Positions 18,301-25,926 of a stretch of DNA of 64,000 nt are shown piece after piece. The stretch lies in contig JASGJS010000001.1 of the NCBI GenBank assembly GCA_047601185.1, forward strand, positions 186,001-250,000, read 5' to 3'. The notes below the pieces were generated by a model. That model was given only the letters and a program-made list of their open reading frames with translations, did not search any database and was not told the DNA's origin. Source of the DNA: JASGJS01 sp047601185 (GTDB lineage Bacteria > Pseudomonadota > Gammaproteobacteria > JAURND01). Numbering within the stretch: position 1 is the first letter of the stretch; each line of letters begins with the position of its first letter. A program made the translations under genes and the position numbers.

Positions 18301-19818
18301 ATTGGTATACGACGATCCCATCGCCGCACTCGGCAATAACTTATCTGTCCAACTGGGCGCAACAGCAGTGACCACCAAGGTAAACGTATTGGTTTGCGTG
18401 ACAGGTTGATCTAACCCTTTTTTATGACCGGTTGCTGTCACCGTCATGGTGTAATTATCTGCCAACCCTATGGGAAGCGGCTCAGCCGATTGTAAAGTGC
18501 CTTGATATTTTTCTTGGCTAATAATGACCAACTTGAGGTCTTTGGAATAATCTTTTGGGTCATTATTGCGGGTGGCGGTAAAAGTATAATCCACAGAATC
18601 GTAGACATTGGGATCAAAGCTAAAATAATCTTGCACATCCACCGGATCAATCACTTCAGTTTCAGCTTTGGTTTGCCCAGGGATCGGTTGTGCTACCTCC
18701 AAGGTATATCTCTGCGTCAACTCATCTTTGATTGCTAACACGCGAGTGTAATAAACCACTGGTTTTTCAATCCAATTCCTCAATTCCATGAGGTTATTGG
18801 TTTCCGCTAGAGCATAGCGTTTGGGTGCAGGATAACTGATGCCCACAAACACATTGGTCGCGTTTAACAACTCACCGCGGCTCGATTGATGTTCGCCACC
18901 CAAGGCCAGTTCAACCTCATGCCAAATTTTATTCACCTTCGCTTTATAATTGGTATTCGAAGCAGTATTGTTCACCGCCGCTGTCAACTTAACGGTCGGA
19001 TGAAAAATATGGTTGACCTCTGCTTTATACGCGACAGTGCTATTGTTTTGAGAGTCACTATACTGCGTGTCATATCTGACCTCACTATACCCTGCGCCTA
19101 GGGATAATGCGGTTTGGGTAAAGGGATTGAGATTTAACGTGGCAAGCCCAGTGCCTTCTCGACCGGGGGCAATATTGCGAATATTATAGTAAGCATCATC
19201 TCCGTCGTAATAGACCAAGGTTGCCAAATCGCCATCGAGCGTATGGGCTTTAGCAAAAGAGCCACTCAGCTCTACGCTATGCACCATGCCTTTTTTGAGC
19301 AGGAGTTGATAAGCACCACCAAACGCTTGTTGCGACACCCATTCGCGGATACCGCCGCTGGTAAAGTTGAACGTGGGATTTTGGGTGAGATATTCATAGG
19401 TCATTTTCAACTGATTGTAAGGACCAATACTGAAACCACCCGTGACGTTGGCTCGAACTTCATTAGGACCAAACCCACCCTTCAGCGCCAACCCAACATT
19501 CTCATTAAACATTTGGACATAGCCCAATCCCAAGATCCAACCTAAGTCATTGTCAAATCGGACCGCGGCGGAATATGGCCCCATTAGGTCTAAAATTTGG
19601 GCATTTAAAAAAGCTGCCGCATCAAAATCACCGGCTTTGCCTTGGCTTTGCTCAATGCGACATTGTTCGGGATTAGGGGCGAGATCACAATCGACGGGAT
19701 GCGACGTCACAGACTGCGCAGGCTCTGGATCCGCAAATGTGGGTTGTTCAATTAAACTGAAACACGTGCACACTAAAAGACTGATATACAGAATGCGGGA
19801 AAATATTTTTCTCATCAT
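12373..19818 (-). CDS. Giant surface protein: N-terminal outer-membrane beta-barrel plus about 17-18 Ig/cadherin-like modules
   Basis: This 2481-residue protein starts with a signal peptide, probably cut after TFA (residue 29). Residues about 75-335 alternate polar and hydrophobic residues with many aromatics and glycines (DNDLGWILGLGYVQMF..., NVFVGISYPAP), as in an outer-membrane beta-barrel. From about residue 390 to the end come repeated modules of about 110-120 residues. They begin with [LPAG]-P-x-W and alternate between two types. One has a YD...L.F...W.I...YL.R...N.TS pattern; the other has a D-x-Y-x-F...SGK pattern. The barrel-first order resembles inverse autotransporters (intimin/invasin), where the barrel exports the Ig-like passenger. 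No LysM or C-terminal lectin domain is recognised. CAGG seven bases upstream supports the start. Likely role: adhesion (inference). Confidence 0.75.
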   Translation of the reverse strand: MMRKIFSRILYISLLVCTCFSLIEQPTFADPEPAQSVTSHPVDCDLAPNPEQCRIEQSQGKAGDFDAAAFLNAQILDLMGPYSAAVRFDNDLGWILGLGYVQMFNENVGLALKGGFGPNEVRANVTGGFSIGPYNQLKMTYEYLTQNPTFNFTSGGIREWVSQQAFGGAYQLLLKKGMVHSVELSGSFAKAHTLDGDLATLVYYDGDDAYYNIRNIAPGREGTGLATLNLNPFTQTALSLGAGYSEVRYDTQYSDSQNNSTVAYKAEVNHIFHPTVKLTAAVNNTASNTNYKAKVNKIWHEVELALGGEHQSSRGELLNATNVFVGISYPAPKRYALAETNNLMELRNWIEKPVVYYTRVLAIKDELTQRYTLEVAQPIPGQTKAETEVIDPVDVQDYFSFDPNVYDSVDYTFTATRNNDPKDYSKDLKLVIISQEKYQGTLQSAEPLPIGLADNYTMTVTATGHKKGLDQPVTQTNTFTLVVTAVAPSWTDKLLPSAAMGSSYTNVELRDGYIVVPDNASSSDYTFSMVSGPEWIVLQDGHLLTAAPGKVVPQDQSAAVPVVLKVTDQANRSSQKNFSVAINQLLPEWDGSANYQNWSIKYDDTQQGIVLNPYVTVGTQDLTFSFKNNELKTGNWVIVNDNGTSYLRRTTPSSPLPDDVGQVTSLLLVAHNTTSTADVQEQKATQAVKINVTADNGLPAPAWNTTELVTTAGTNPLQVALVPLLKESIKNDSYTFQLATNTQSQWLKLSDDGQTLMSNGAVPPISDQAAGQVQFTLNAVSKASGIATGATTFTLTVNNLAPVWMQNIPAESVTIPYDATVESNQPGIYLNPLINLNTANLKFYFADTQTQNGNWTIVQKGSDYYLKRLKADASDIGNAPPVKVYAYNSTSNGGVVNALNVIVVGDANQPGASWNTTLPTGTKAGTPPGQYTFPLQQLFTCPANDTCRITVELNGISDWMKAQNQGPNDSNTEVELINTDVVPAADTDPAGDSKPFHMTVNSLVSGKTIDKDFQIPIENVLPSWQKVDLIEVAYDDIKTALPTVTGGLPALIAPGTDLGIAFQIDPTAQCAANFTAKNWTLAAFDTVFYRSSAGQSDMQDIAANDSEWVQLPIKATNKTSVNGTTQCLPIKVTADGTLPSPSWTGEIPDGDMGYPYATVDLNGVDANGNKIATGSVSNDTLTFAFAGSHPSWLDLQPCTVQNKASQCLVPVGNIPTASDNFNVALSMTSKASGKTTEKTFEQHINQQLPAWVPYPTATLAYDNADAGIDLAPLIQDGKGNPQGALPALWFKLRDPKDLYWIIQESAGHYYLKMTTMNPAYNNLNAIGSPAAKPPAVIAYNNTSQQGVSGVIQVNITADSSKPGPSWNGNSPKAAEAGDAANLYQDGVQRLFTCPADDRCQINVDLGPISSWIDQQITPDKSEVTLFNTTRVPTADTDPSGLSAPFAVNVYSVASGKTLAQDFQILIQNVLPVWKDPATVPQLLFDGKSADTTIHLNDYITQGKLDLSFKAGANFDAKNWRIIQGGPDNSDYYLQRTTTASPQDVGTTIEVPIIATNSTSQTGQSHLVAVAVVADPNAIATWQGDLPIAYMGYAYGWDGSNLQTIDLTQMVSTPDVSGDSYTFAFDDSQQPHPAWLALNGSQLVSTGNVPKTAGNAFNVSIQVTNKASGKPVTQPFTVHVQQVLPGWVDNPSGHIPFNSLDTGIELDALIEVGEGNPKGDQPVLSFAMKNAADPDWKISHQNGKSYLMMTEHNPAYNQVNTVGKTATPSPVVVAYNNTSVAAVEQAITVQMDPDNSQGVPVWKAENPSDTFAGTANYQIHLADLVDDPAKGTSYIFTIESLTGTQIADPNTWLQMSADGQSLQAALVPVATLNPPDNATITLKVTARSTVSGQLSQPQILTFHVNNILPQWQDNPAGSLDYDQADAGIPLTQFITAATQGSAQGPQPALSFALTEAAKKDWIIVPRDNDYYLQLNPQGTVYKNSSDINKTLDVPVLALNNTSVGAGTVQNVAIHLTAQPPAWTGNQLLPSFVLAANTYQTDLNQAGLLTGIPGDTYQFTVVKNAQGGATCRIENQSQLICDNAQAAAIINAQGTSIAGFSLTLQATSNLSKLSPATTQDVIVKVTPSFTQNKNVALRFDDIKGAQLNNGKTYQQGVIINPNGLPVACQINGGQGNYIAQNWTMIAHDNNCYLARKINNDQIDSQEIGQPVTLSIQAAYGDNSTVDATSSSLDLTVDPDPAVIAKWIGLDSAFNITGIYPNNNSILLSMDIRNLVSTFVDLAGEAKSTEVINDTVAFQLAEPLLNWLKVDQGIHLQVMDSDVSFIGRNPWALNFNSSACGATCANNKVTGLVPIDMAYQVVPLVYNDYYNFMGYGTSYKPYYTSLVVSGLPQQKQYRMSYNLAPVSDNPVVCSAVIKNMTDYDHYLGTLPDGDCPNYDQNNWNSYIQPLASDISVIWYYLNDTKKTSIYPGFNSPNPIITVRE

Positions 19819-20053
19819 GACAAAGCCTGCGTAGATCTGAACTCACGGGGGTGAGCATCACTTAGTTTTAGAGATTCAGACGCCAATCCTTGGCCAGCCC
19901 CTATGAGAATTCAATACAGATCGTTACGGAGGTTTAAGGTTTACCTAATAAACAACTTCCTTGAGAACACCAGTCGGCGAGATTTTATCGGGCAAGCTAA
20001 GGAGATGCAATAGGGGATTTTTACGGATGAACTCATAAAAGAATTGTTTGAAA
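19819..20053. other. Leader and upstream region of the giant adhesin gene
   Basis: This non-coding stretch forms the left half of the 404-bp gap between the divergently ending lpdA and the adhesin gene; the right half is a palindromic element. On the minus strand the presumed 5' leader contains a small hairpin, CTCAC-GGGG-GTGAG in top-strand terms (19842-19855), about 25 bp before the start codon. No confident -35/-10 pair was identified. No ORF of interest lies here. Confidence 0.4.
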
Positions 20054-20219
20054 AGCGGGCTAGCAAGCAGCCCGCGCTCCCAAGTCTTGCGCCCTTCATG
20101 GTAAAGCGCCTAAGTGAAAGTTTTCTGCTGTGCTTCGTTTAATGAAAGAACTCCACTGTTTGACGATAGCTTTCACTCGAATGAGGCTCGAGCCTGGGAG
20201 CGCGGGCTGCTAGCCCGCT
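20054..20219. repeat. Palindromic repeat element, subfamily A (166 bp)
   Basis: Inverted REP-like ends (GCGGGC-loop-GCCCGC followed by GCTCCCA, and the mirror image) flank about 110 bp of internal sequence shared with the subfamily A elements at 38297, 48932, 50568, 51537, 57432 and 58029. The left hairpin has extra bases (TAGCAAGCA), as if the two loop types TAGCA and AAGCT had been joined. The right end lies three bases from the lpdA stop codon. Confidence 0.85.
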
Positions 20220-20222
20220 TGC

Positions 20223-21650
20223 TTATGATTTTTCTTTTTCCTTTTCTTTCTTCGGCATATACAAGTCTGTAATAGTGCCTTCAAAAATTTCTGCTGCCAT
20301 CATTACACTTTCAGACAAAGTAGGATGTGGATGGATGGTTAACGCGATATCATCGACATCACAGCCCATTTCTATTGCTAAAGATAATTCAGCAATGAGT
20401 TCTCCTGCATTCGGGCCCACAATCCCCGCGCCTAATAAACGATGGGTTTTTTCATCGAACAATAATTGGGTGAGCCCTTCGTCGCGGCCCATGGATAAGG
20501 AACGTCCACTGGCCATCCAAGGGAATACCGCTTTGCCAAAAGCCACGCCTTTTTCTTGGGCTTCGCGCTCGGTTAATCCGACCCAAGCAATTTCTGGGTC
20601 GGTATAAGCCACGGCGGGGATGCAGTTGGGTTCGAAATAATGTTTTAAGCCACTGATCACTTCTGCAGCGAGACGACCTTCTGCGGAGGCTTTGTGGGCG
20701 AGCATGGGGTTGCCGATCACATCACCGATGGCATAAATATGGGGAATATTGGTGCGGAGCTGATTGTCAGTTGCAATAAATCCTTTCGCATCGACGTTTA
20801 CCCCCGCTTTTTCCGCTTGGACCGCTTTGCCATTGGGTTGTCGACCCACCGCCACTAAAATTTGATCAAAACGTTGGGGCTCTGGGGCATTTTCACCTTC
20901 AAAAGTGACGTATAAACCATCAGCTTTAGCTTCCACTTTTACCACTTTGGTTTTTAACCAAATATTTTCATAGCGTTTTTGAATGCGTTTATGCAAAGGG
21001 GCTACTACCGCTTTATCAGCACCTGGAATCAGTTGATCCATAAATTCGACAATGCTGATTTTTGCGCCTAATGCATGATAGACCGTGGCCATTTCCAGAC
21101 CAATTATGCCGCCGCCCAGCACTAACAAGCGACCATCGGTTTTTTTTAATTCTAATGCAGAAGTGGAATCTAAAATTCTGGGATCATCAGGAATAAACGG
21201 TAATTTAACCGGAGTAGAACCGACCGCAATAATGGCTTGCTTAAAGTTTAAGGTGCTGTCACCTTCTTTTGCAGTAATTTTTAATTGATTGGCAGTAGTA
21301 AATTCGGCGTGACCGCTGATCACTTTCACCTTGCGTTGTTTTGCCAGCATTTTTAGGCCGCCGGTTAAACGGGTGACTACTTTATTTTTCCAGGTGCGCA
21401 ACGAATCAATATTAATGTCAGGTTTGCCAAATTGAATGCCCATCGCCTGCATTTCGTGCGCGTCATCAATCACTTTAGCGGCGTGCAATAATGCTTTAGA
21501 AGGAATGCAGCCGACATTTAAACAGACGCCACCCATTTCTTCGCGTTCGATTAAAGTGACTTCTAAGCCTAAATCTGCAGCGCGAAAAGCGGCGGAATAT
21601 CCACCTGGACCACTACCAATCACGACGACTTGTGTTGAATTTTCTGTCAT
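20223..21650 (-). CDS. lpdA: Dihydrolipoyl dehydrogenase (E3)
   Basis: E3 re-oxidises the dihydrolipoyl groups of the pyruvate dehydrogenase complex, passing electrons through FAD and a disulfide to NAD+. The FAD-binding GSGPGGYSAAFRAA, the redox-active GGVCLNVGCIPSK (C-x4-C), a second NAD-binding GGGIIGLE and the C-terminal HPHPTLSE with the catalytic His are all present. The MTENSTQ start at 21650 is preferred over the ATG at 21662 because relatives begin there. It is the last gene of aceE-aceF-lpdA, 13 bp after aceF. The C-terminus ends in an unusual K/E run (KKEKEKEKS) right beside a palindromic element. Confidence 0.97.
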   Translation of the reverse strand: MTENSTQVVVIGSGPGGYSAAFRAADLGLEVTLIEREEMGGVCLNVGCIPSKALLHAAKVIDDAHEMQAMGIQFGKPDINIDSLRTWKNKVVTRLTGGLKMLAKQRKVKVISGHAEFTTANQLKITAKEGDSTLNFKQAIIAVGSTPVKLPFIPDDPRILDSTSALELKKTDGRLLVLGGGIIGLEMATVYHALGAKISIVEFMDQLIPGADKAVVAPLHKRIQKRYENIWLKTKVVKVEAKADGLYVTFEGENAPEPQRFDQILVAVGRQPNGKAVQAEKAGVNVDAKGFIATDNQLRTNIPHIYAIGDVIGNPMLAHKASAEGRLAAEVISGLKHYFEPNCIPAVAYTDPEIAWVGLTEREAQEKGVAFGKAVFPWMASGRSLSMGRDEGLTQLLFDEKTHRLLGAGIVGPNAGELIAELSLAIEMGCDVDDIALTIHPHPTLSESVMMAAEIFEGTITDLYMPKKEKEKEKS

Positions 21651-21662
21651 AAGTTTTCCCAA

Positions 21663-22952
21663 TTACAATAAAAGTGTACGAATATCAGCGAGTAATTCTG
21701 TCAGATAAACGATAAATCGCGCGCCTTCTGCTCCATCAATCACTCGATGATCATAAGAGAGAGAGACTGGCAACATTAATCGTGGAACAAACGCATTATT
21801 TTGATAGACAGGTTTCATCGCCGCTTTTGAAACGCCTAAAATACCCACTTCTGGGGTGTTTACAATCGGGCTAAACGCTGTGCCACCAATTCCCCCTAAA
21901 CTGGAAATCGTAAAGCAGCCGCCTTGCATTTCGGCCATGGATAATCCTTTGTCTCTGGCTTTGGTGCTGATTTGAGCTAATTCAGTGGCCAATTCCATCA
22001 AACTTTTTTGATCAACGTTGCGAATAACCGGCACGACTAAGCCATTGGGTGTATCGACTGCAACCCCTAAGTGAAAATATTTTTTCAGGATCAATTGCTC
22101 ACCCTTGGGATCCAGTGAAGCATTGAATTGCGGGAAGGCTTTTAAGGCTGCCACAACCGCTTTCATAATGAAGACTAAGGGGGTGAGCTTAATGCCTTTT
22201 TTCTCGAGGGCGGCTTTTTGCTGGGCGCGGAAGTCTTCGAGTTCAGTAATATCCGCTTCGCCAAATTGCGTCACTTGTGGGGCGGTGACCCAACTTCGAT
22301 GCACGTTTAAGCCGGTGAGTTTTTTGATTTTACTTAAAGGTTTGGTTTCAATGGCGCCAAATTGCGCGAAATCGATGGTCGGCATGGGCGCAACGGCTAA
22401 ACCACTGCCGCCGCCTACAGCGCCTTTTCCAGCCAGTTGGGATTTCACAAATTGCTGGACGTCTTCTTTTACAATACGGTTTTTATTGCCGCTGGCGGTG
22501 ACTTGCGTTAAATCTACGCCGAATTCTCGGGCTAAGCGGCGTACCCCGGGGCTGGCATGGACTTCAGCTCGGCGTGTTGATGACGGCTCAATAGCGGGTG
22601 CTGCGGCAGGGGTCGGTGCAGCAGGTGCTGGCGTTGCAGCCGCTGGTTCTGCTGTTTTAGGTTGGGATTCTTCCGCTTTGGGGGACGATACTGAGCTGGC
22701 AGCAGCTTGCTCCGCCGTTTCCACCACTAAAATTAAAGAACCTTGGGAGACTTTGTCTCCTACTTTAACTTTTAATTCTTTGACGGTGCCAGCCATTGGA
22801 GAAGGGATTTCCATGGTGGCTTTATCACCCTCTAAGGTAATCAGAGAGCTGTCTATCGCAATTTTATCGCCAGGGGCGACGAGCAGTTCGATGACATCTA
22901 CATTTTTTGCGCCACCGATGTCTGGCACTACCACGTCTTTTAGTGTAGACAC
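21663..22952 (-). CDS. aceF: Dihydrolipoyllysine acetyltransferase (E2 of pyruvate dehydrogenase)
   Basis: E2 carries the acetyl group on lipoyl-lysine and passes it to CoA at the core of the pyruvate dehydrogenase complex. A single lipoyl domain is visible at residues 1-78, with the modified lysine in EGDKATMEIP. It is followed by an Ala/Pro/Thr-rich linker, a peripheral-subunit-binding domain (ASPGVRRLAREFGVDLTQV, residues about 132-170) and the catalytic domain ending with SYDHRVIDGAEG (H-x-x-x-D-G). E. coli E2 has three lipoyl domains; one is common in other lineages. The family start is MSTLKDVVVPDIGG. About 290 bp of repeat sequence separates it from aceE, so operon continuity is interrupted by repeats. 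Confidence 0.97.
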   Translation of the reverse strand: MSTLKDVVVPDIGGAKNVDVIELLVAPGDKIAIDSSLITLEGDKATMEIPSPMAGTVKELKVKVGDKVSQGSLILVVETAEQAAASSVSSPKAEESQPKTAEPAAATPAPAAPTPAAAPAIEPSSTRRAEVHASPGVRRLAREFGVDLTQVTASGNKNRIVKEDVQQFVKSQLAGKGAVGGGSGLAVAPMPTIDFAQFGAIETKPLSKIKKLTGLNVHRSWVTAPQVTQFGEADITELEDFRAQQKAALEKKGIKLTPLVFIMKAVVAALKAFPQFNASLDPKGEQLILKKYFHLGVAVDTPNGLVVPVIRNVDQKSLMELATELAQISTKARDKGLSMAEMQGGCFTISSLGGIGGTAFSPIVNTPEVGILGVSKAAMKPVYQNNAFVPRLMLPVSLSYDHRVIDGAEGARFIVYLTELLADIRTLLL

Positions 22953-22994
22953 TTAAGGTCTCCTCATTGTAACAAGAATGAATATTTAAATTTT

Positions 22995-23080
22995 AGCGGG
23001 CTAGCAGCCCGCGCTCCCGGGCTCAAGCCTTATTCAACTCGAAGCTATCGCCAAACATTGGAGCTCTTTTGTTCAATTTA
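22995..23080. repeat. Partial palindromic element (subfamily A)
   Basis: This copy has the left REP hairpin (AGCGGGC-TAGCA-GCCCGC) and about 55 bp of subfamily A interior, then breaks off. A 22-bp flank (AAGAATGAATATTTAAAT followed by TTAG) occurs both before this copy and before the next one at 23104. The flank and element start were therefore duplicated in tandem, about 110 bp apart. Confidence 0.75.
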
Positions 23081-23103
23081 TTAAGAATGAATATTTAAAT
23101 CTT

Positions 23104-23234
23104 AGCGGGCAAGCTGCCCGCGCTCCCAGGGCTCAAGCCTCATTCAACTTAAAGCTATCGTCAGCAGAAAACTATCCCTTGGGCTCTTTACAATGAACGG
23201 CGCAAGACTTGGGAGCGCGGGCAGCTTGCCCGCT
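23104..23234. repeat. Palindromic repeat element, subfamily A, internally shortened (131 bp)
   Basis: Both REP-type ends are present, here with the AAGCT-type loop (GCGGGC-AAGCT-GCCCGC). The interior is subfamily A but lacks about 40 bp compared with the 166-171-bp copies. It fills the aceE-aceF intergenic space together with the partial copy at 22995. Confidence 0.8.
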
Positions 23235-23246
23235 AAAAAGCATCAC

Positions 23247-25895
23247 CTAATGCGTACTCGGATCTGGCGCCTCGGCATCAATCCCTAATTTCTGCTTTGC
23301 CGCATTTAATTCAGCCGCGGAAATTTTGCCTTCTCCCGCCAAAGCCACTAAGGCCGTATAAGCAATATGCGCTGCATCCACTGCATAATAACGTCTCAGA
23401 TGGGCGCGGGTATCGCTATGCCCATAACCATCCGTTCCTAACACATAATACGGCCGCGGTACGTAAGCCCGAATTTGATCCGCGTAAATCCGCATATAAT
23501 CGGTAGCGGCGATCACCGGGCCTTCGGTCTTTTGCAAGCATTCTGTGACATAGCTTAACTTAGGTTTTTGATCGGGGTGTAATAGATTATGGCGTTCTAC
23601 GGCTAAAGCTTCGCGGCGAAGTTCTGTCATGCTGGTCGCGCTCCAAATATCTGCGCCCACATTAAATTGGGTGGCTAAAATTTCTGCGGCGGCAATCACT
23701 TCGCGGAGGATCGCACCTGAGCCCACCAGCTGTACGCGATGTTGTTTTTTGTCATTGGATTGGAAACGGTACATCCCTTTTAAAATGCCTTCTTCAACGC
23801 CTTCTGGCATAGAGGGGTGCGGATAATTTTCATTCATTAAAGTGATGTAGTAATAAACATCTTGTTGCTGTTCGTACATGCGGCGCAACCCTTCGCGAAC
23901 GATCACCGCAATTTCATAGGCAAAAGTGGGATCATAGCTAATACAGTTGGGAATTACGCTGGATAACACTAAACTATGGCCATCCATATGTTGTAGACCT
24001 TCGCCCGCTAAGGTAGTTCGACCTGCCAGGCTTCCTAACAAGAAGCCACGAGCGCGAATATCACCGGCTGCCCAAGCTAAATCGGCAATGCGCTGAAATC
24101 CAAACATAGAATAAAAAATATACATCGGGATCATCGGGATGCCATGATTGCTGTAAGCACTCCCAGCCGCAATCCAGGAGCAAAATGCTCCCGCTTCATT
24201 AATGCCTTCTTGCAAAATCTGTCCGTCACGACTTTCTCGATAATACATCACCTGCGCTTTATCTTCCGGTTCGTATAATTGACCTTCAACGGAGTAAATC
24301 CCAATTTGTCGGAATAACCCTTCCATCCCAAACGTGCGAGACTCATCTGCCACAATCGGCACGATATGCTGATTCAGCGGTTTTTCTTTTAGCAAGTGCG
24401 TTAGTACTCGAACAAATGCCATGGTGGTCGAAATTTCTCGATTATCCGTGCCTTTTAGAACGGATTCAAAAATAGATAACGCTGGCGCTGTCAGCTTGGG
24501 TGATACGCTGGTTCGTTGGGGGATATAACCGCCCAACGCCGCACGGCGCTGCTGTAAAAATGCCATGGCTGGATGGTCACCAGCCGGTTTAAAGTAGGAC
24601 AGTTGGCTCACTTCTTCCGAGGAAAGATTTAGGTCAAACCGTTTGCAGAAAGTTTGTAAATCTTCTGCCGCCATTTTTTTCAAATTATGGGCAATGTTTT
24701 GGCCTTCGCCTGCTGCCCCTAATCCATACCCTTTGACGGTTTTGGCGAGAATGACGGTGGGCTGCCCAGTATGTTTAACTGCCGCTGCGTAAGAAGCATA
24801 AACTTTTTGCGGATCGTGCCCGCCCCGCTGCAAATGCCAAATCTCATCGTCGCTTAAATCTTTGACGAGCTCTAATAATTCTGGATATTTTCCAAAAAAG
24901 TATTGGCGAATATAAGCACCATCTTTGGAGCGGAAATTTTGATATTCACCATCCACACATTCCAACATGCGTTTGGCCAATAAGCCGTTTTTATCTTTGG
25001 CAAAAATGGGATCCCAATTACTGGCCCACAAATTTTTAATGACATTCCAGCCCGCGCCATGAAACAGGCCTTCTAATTCTTGAATAATATGGCCGTTGCC
25101 GCGCACTGGCCCATCTAGACGCTGTAAATTACAGTTGACCACAAAGATCAGATTATCAAGTTTTTCGCGGGCCGCGACGGTTAAGGCGCCAATAGATTCG
25201 ACTTCATCCATTTCGCCATCGCCTAAAAATACCCAGACTTTACGATTTTGGTGTTCTAACAATCCCCTATTTTCTAAATATTTTAGGAATCTGGCTTGAT
25301 AAATGGCTTGCAAAGGGCCTAATCCCATCGACACAGTGGGGAATTGCCAAAAATCGGGCATGGTCCAAGGATGCGGGTAAGAGGAAATGCCCTTGCCACC
25401 AAGCTCTTGTCTAAAATGATCCAGTTGATCTTCCGTGAGGCGACCTTCTAAATAGGCTCTGGCATAAATCCCCGGTGAGGAGTGGCCTTGAATGTAAACG
25501 AGATCCCCTAAGTAATCTTGGGTTCTCCCTTTGAAAAAATAATTAAACCCGATTTCATAGAGCACGGCTGAAGAGGCATAGGAGGCCAGATGGCCGCCTA
25601 AAGCTGAATCTTTCTTGCCGGCACGCAGCACCATCATCAACGCATTCCAGCGGATTAAAGAGCCTAATTGCCTGAATATAGAGGGGTCAACCGGCATTTT
25701 TTCTTCTTTATCCACCGGAATGGTATTGACATAGGGGGTATTGACGCCGCTGGGTGTGGGAACACCTAAGGTATTGGCTTGCGCCAAGACTTGATTCAAA
25801 ATAAACGAGGCTCTTTCTTGCCCTTCTTCGCGCACTAAGGAGTTTAACGCGTCTAGCCATTCTTGCGTTTCAGCGTGATCTAGATCTGATATAGA
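23247..25895 (-). CDS. aceE: Pyruvate dehydrogenase E1 component, homodimeric type
   Basis: E1 decarboxylates pyruvate with thiamine diphosphate and acetylates the lipoyl group of E2. The roughly 882-residue length is that of the homodimeric AceE family. The thiamine-diphosphate motif is GDGEMDEVES with NCNLQRLDGPVRG following, and the N-terminal E2-binding segment and C-terminal transketolase domain (GTDGYGHSD) are also seen. The ORF opens further upstream to 25943, but MSISDLDHAETQEW at 25895 matches the family start and avoids overlapping the ampE-like gene. The order ampE-aceE-aceF-lpdA recalls the E. coli ampDE-aceEF-lpd region. No pdhR regulator gene is present here. Confidence 0.97.
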   Translation of the reverse strand, partial: SISDLDHAETQEWLDALNSLVREEGQERASFILNQVLAQANTLGVPTPSGVNTPYVNTIPVDKEEKMPVDPSIFRQLGSLIRWNALMMVLRAGKKDSALGGHLASYASSAVLYEIGFNYFFKGRTQDYLGDLVYIQGHSSPGIYARAYLEGRLTEDQLDHFRQELGGKGISSYPHPWTMPDFWQFPTVSMGLGPLQAIYQARFLKYLENRGLLEHQNRKVWVFLGDGEMDEVESIGALTVAAREKLDNLIFVVNCNLQRLDGPVRGNGHIIQELEGLFHGAGWNVIKNLWASNWDPIFAKDKNGLLAKRMLECVDGEYQNFRSKDGAYIRQYFFGKYPELLELVKDLSDDEIWHLQRGGHDPQKVYASYAAAVKHTGQPTVILAKTVKGYGLGAAGEGQNIAHNLKKMAAEDLQTFCKRFDLNLSSEEVSQLSYFKPAGDHPAMAFLQQRRAALGGYIPQRTSVSPKLTAPALSIFESVLKGTDNREISTTMAFVRVLTHLLKEKPLNQHIVPIVADESRTFGMEGLFRQIGIYSVEGQLYEPEDKAQVMYYRESRDGQILQEGINEAGAFCSWIAAGSAYSNHGIPMIPMYIFYSMFGFQRIADLAWAAGDIRARGFLLGSLAGRTTLAGEGLQHMDGHSLVLSSVIPNCISYDPTFAYEIAVIVREGLRRMYEQQQDVYYYITLMNENYPHPSMPEGVEEGILKGMYRFQSNDKKQHRVQLVGSGAILREVIAAAEILATQFNVGADIWSATSMTELRREALAVERHNLLHPDQKPKLSYVTECLQKTEGPVIAATDYMRIYADQIRAYVPRPYYVLGTDGYGHSDTRAHLRRYYAVDAAHIAYTALVALAGEGKISAAELNAAKQKLGIDAEAPDPSTH

Positions 25896-25926
25896 CATAT
25901 GGATTTTCTCAATATATAGATGACCC

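Noticed and set aside
20054..20219. Palindromic elements considered as a CRISPR array
   Set aside because: Copies are scattered kilobases apart, have no regular spacers, and differ in orientation; no cas genes are present.
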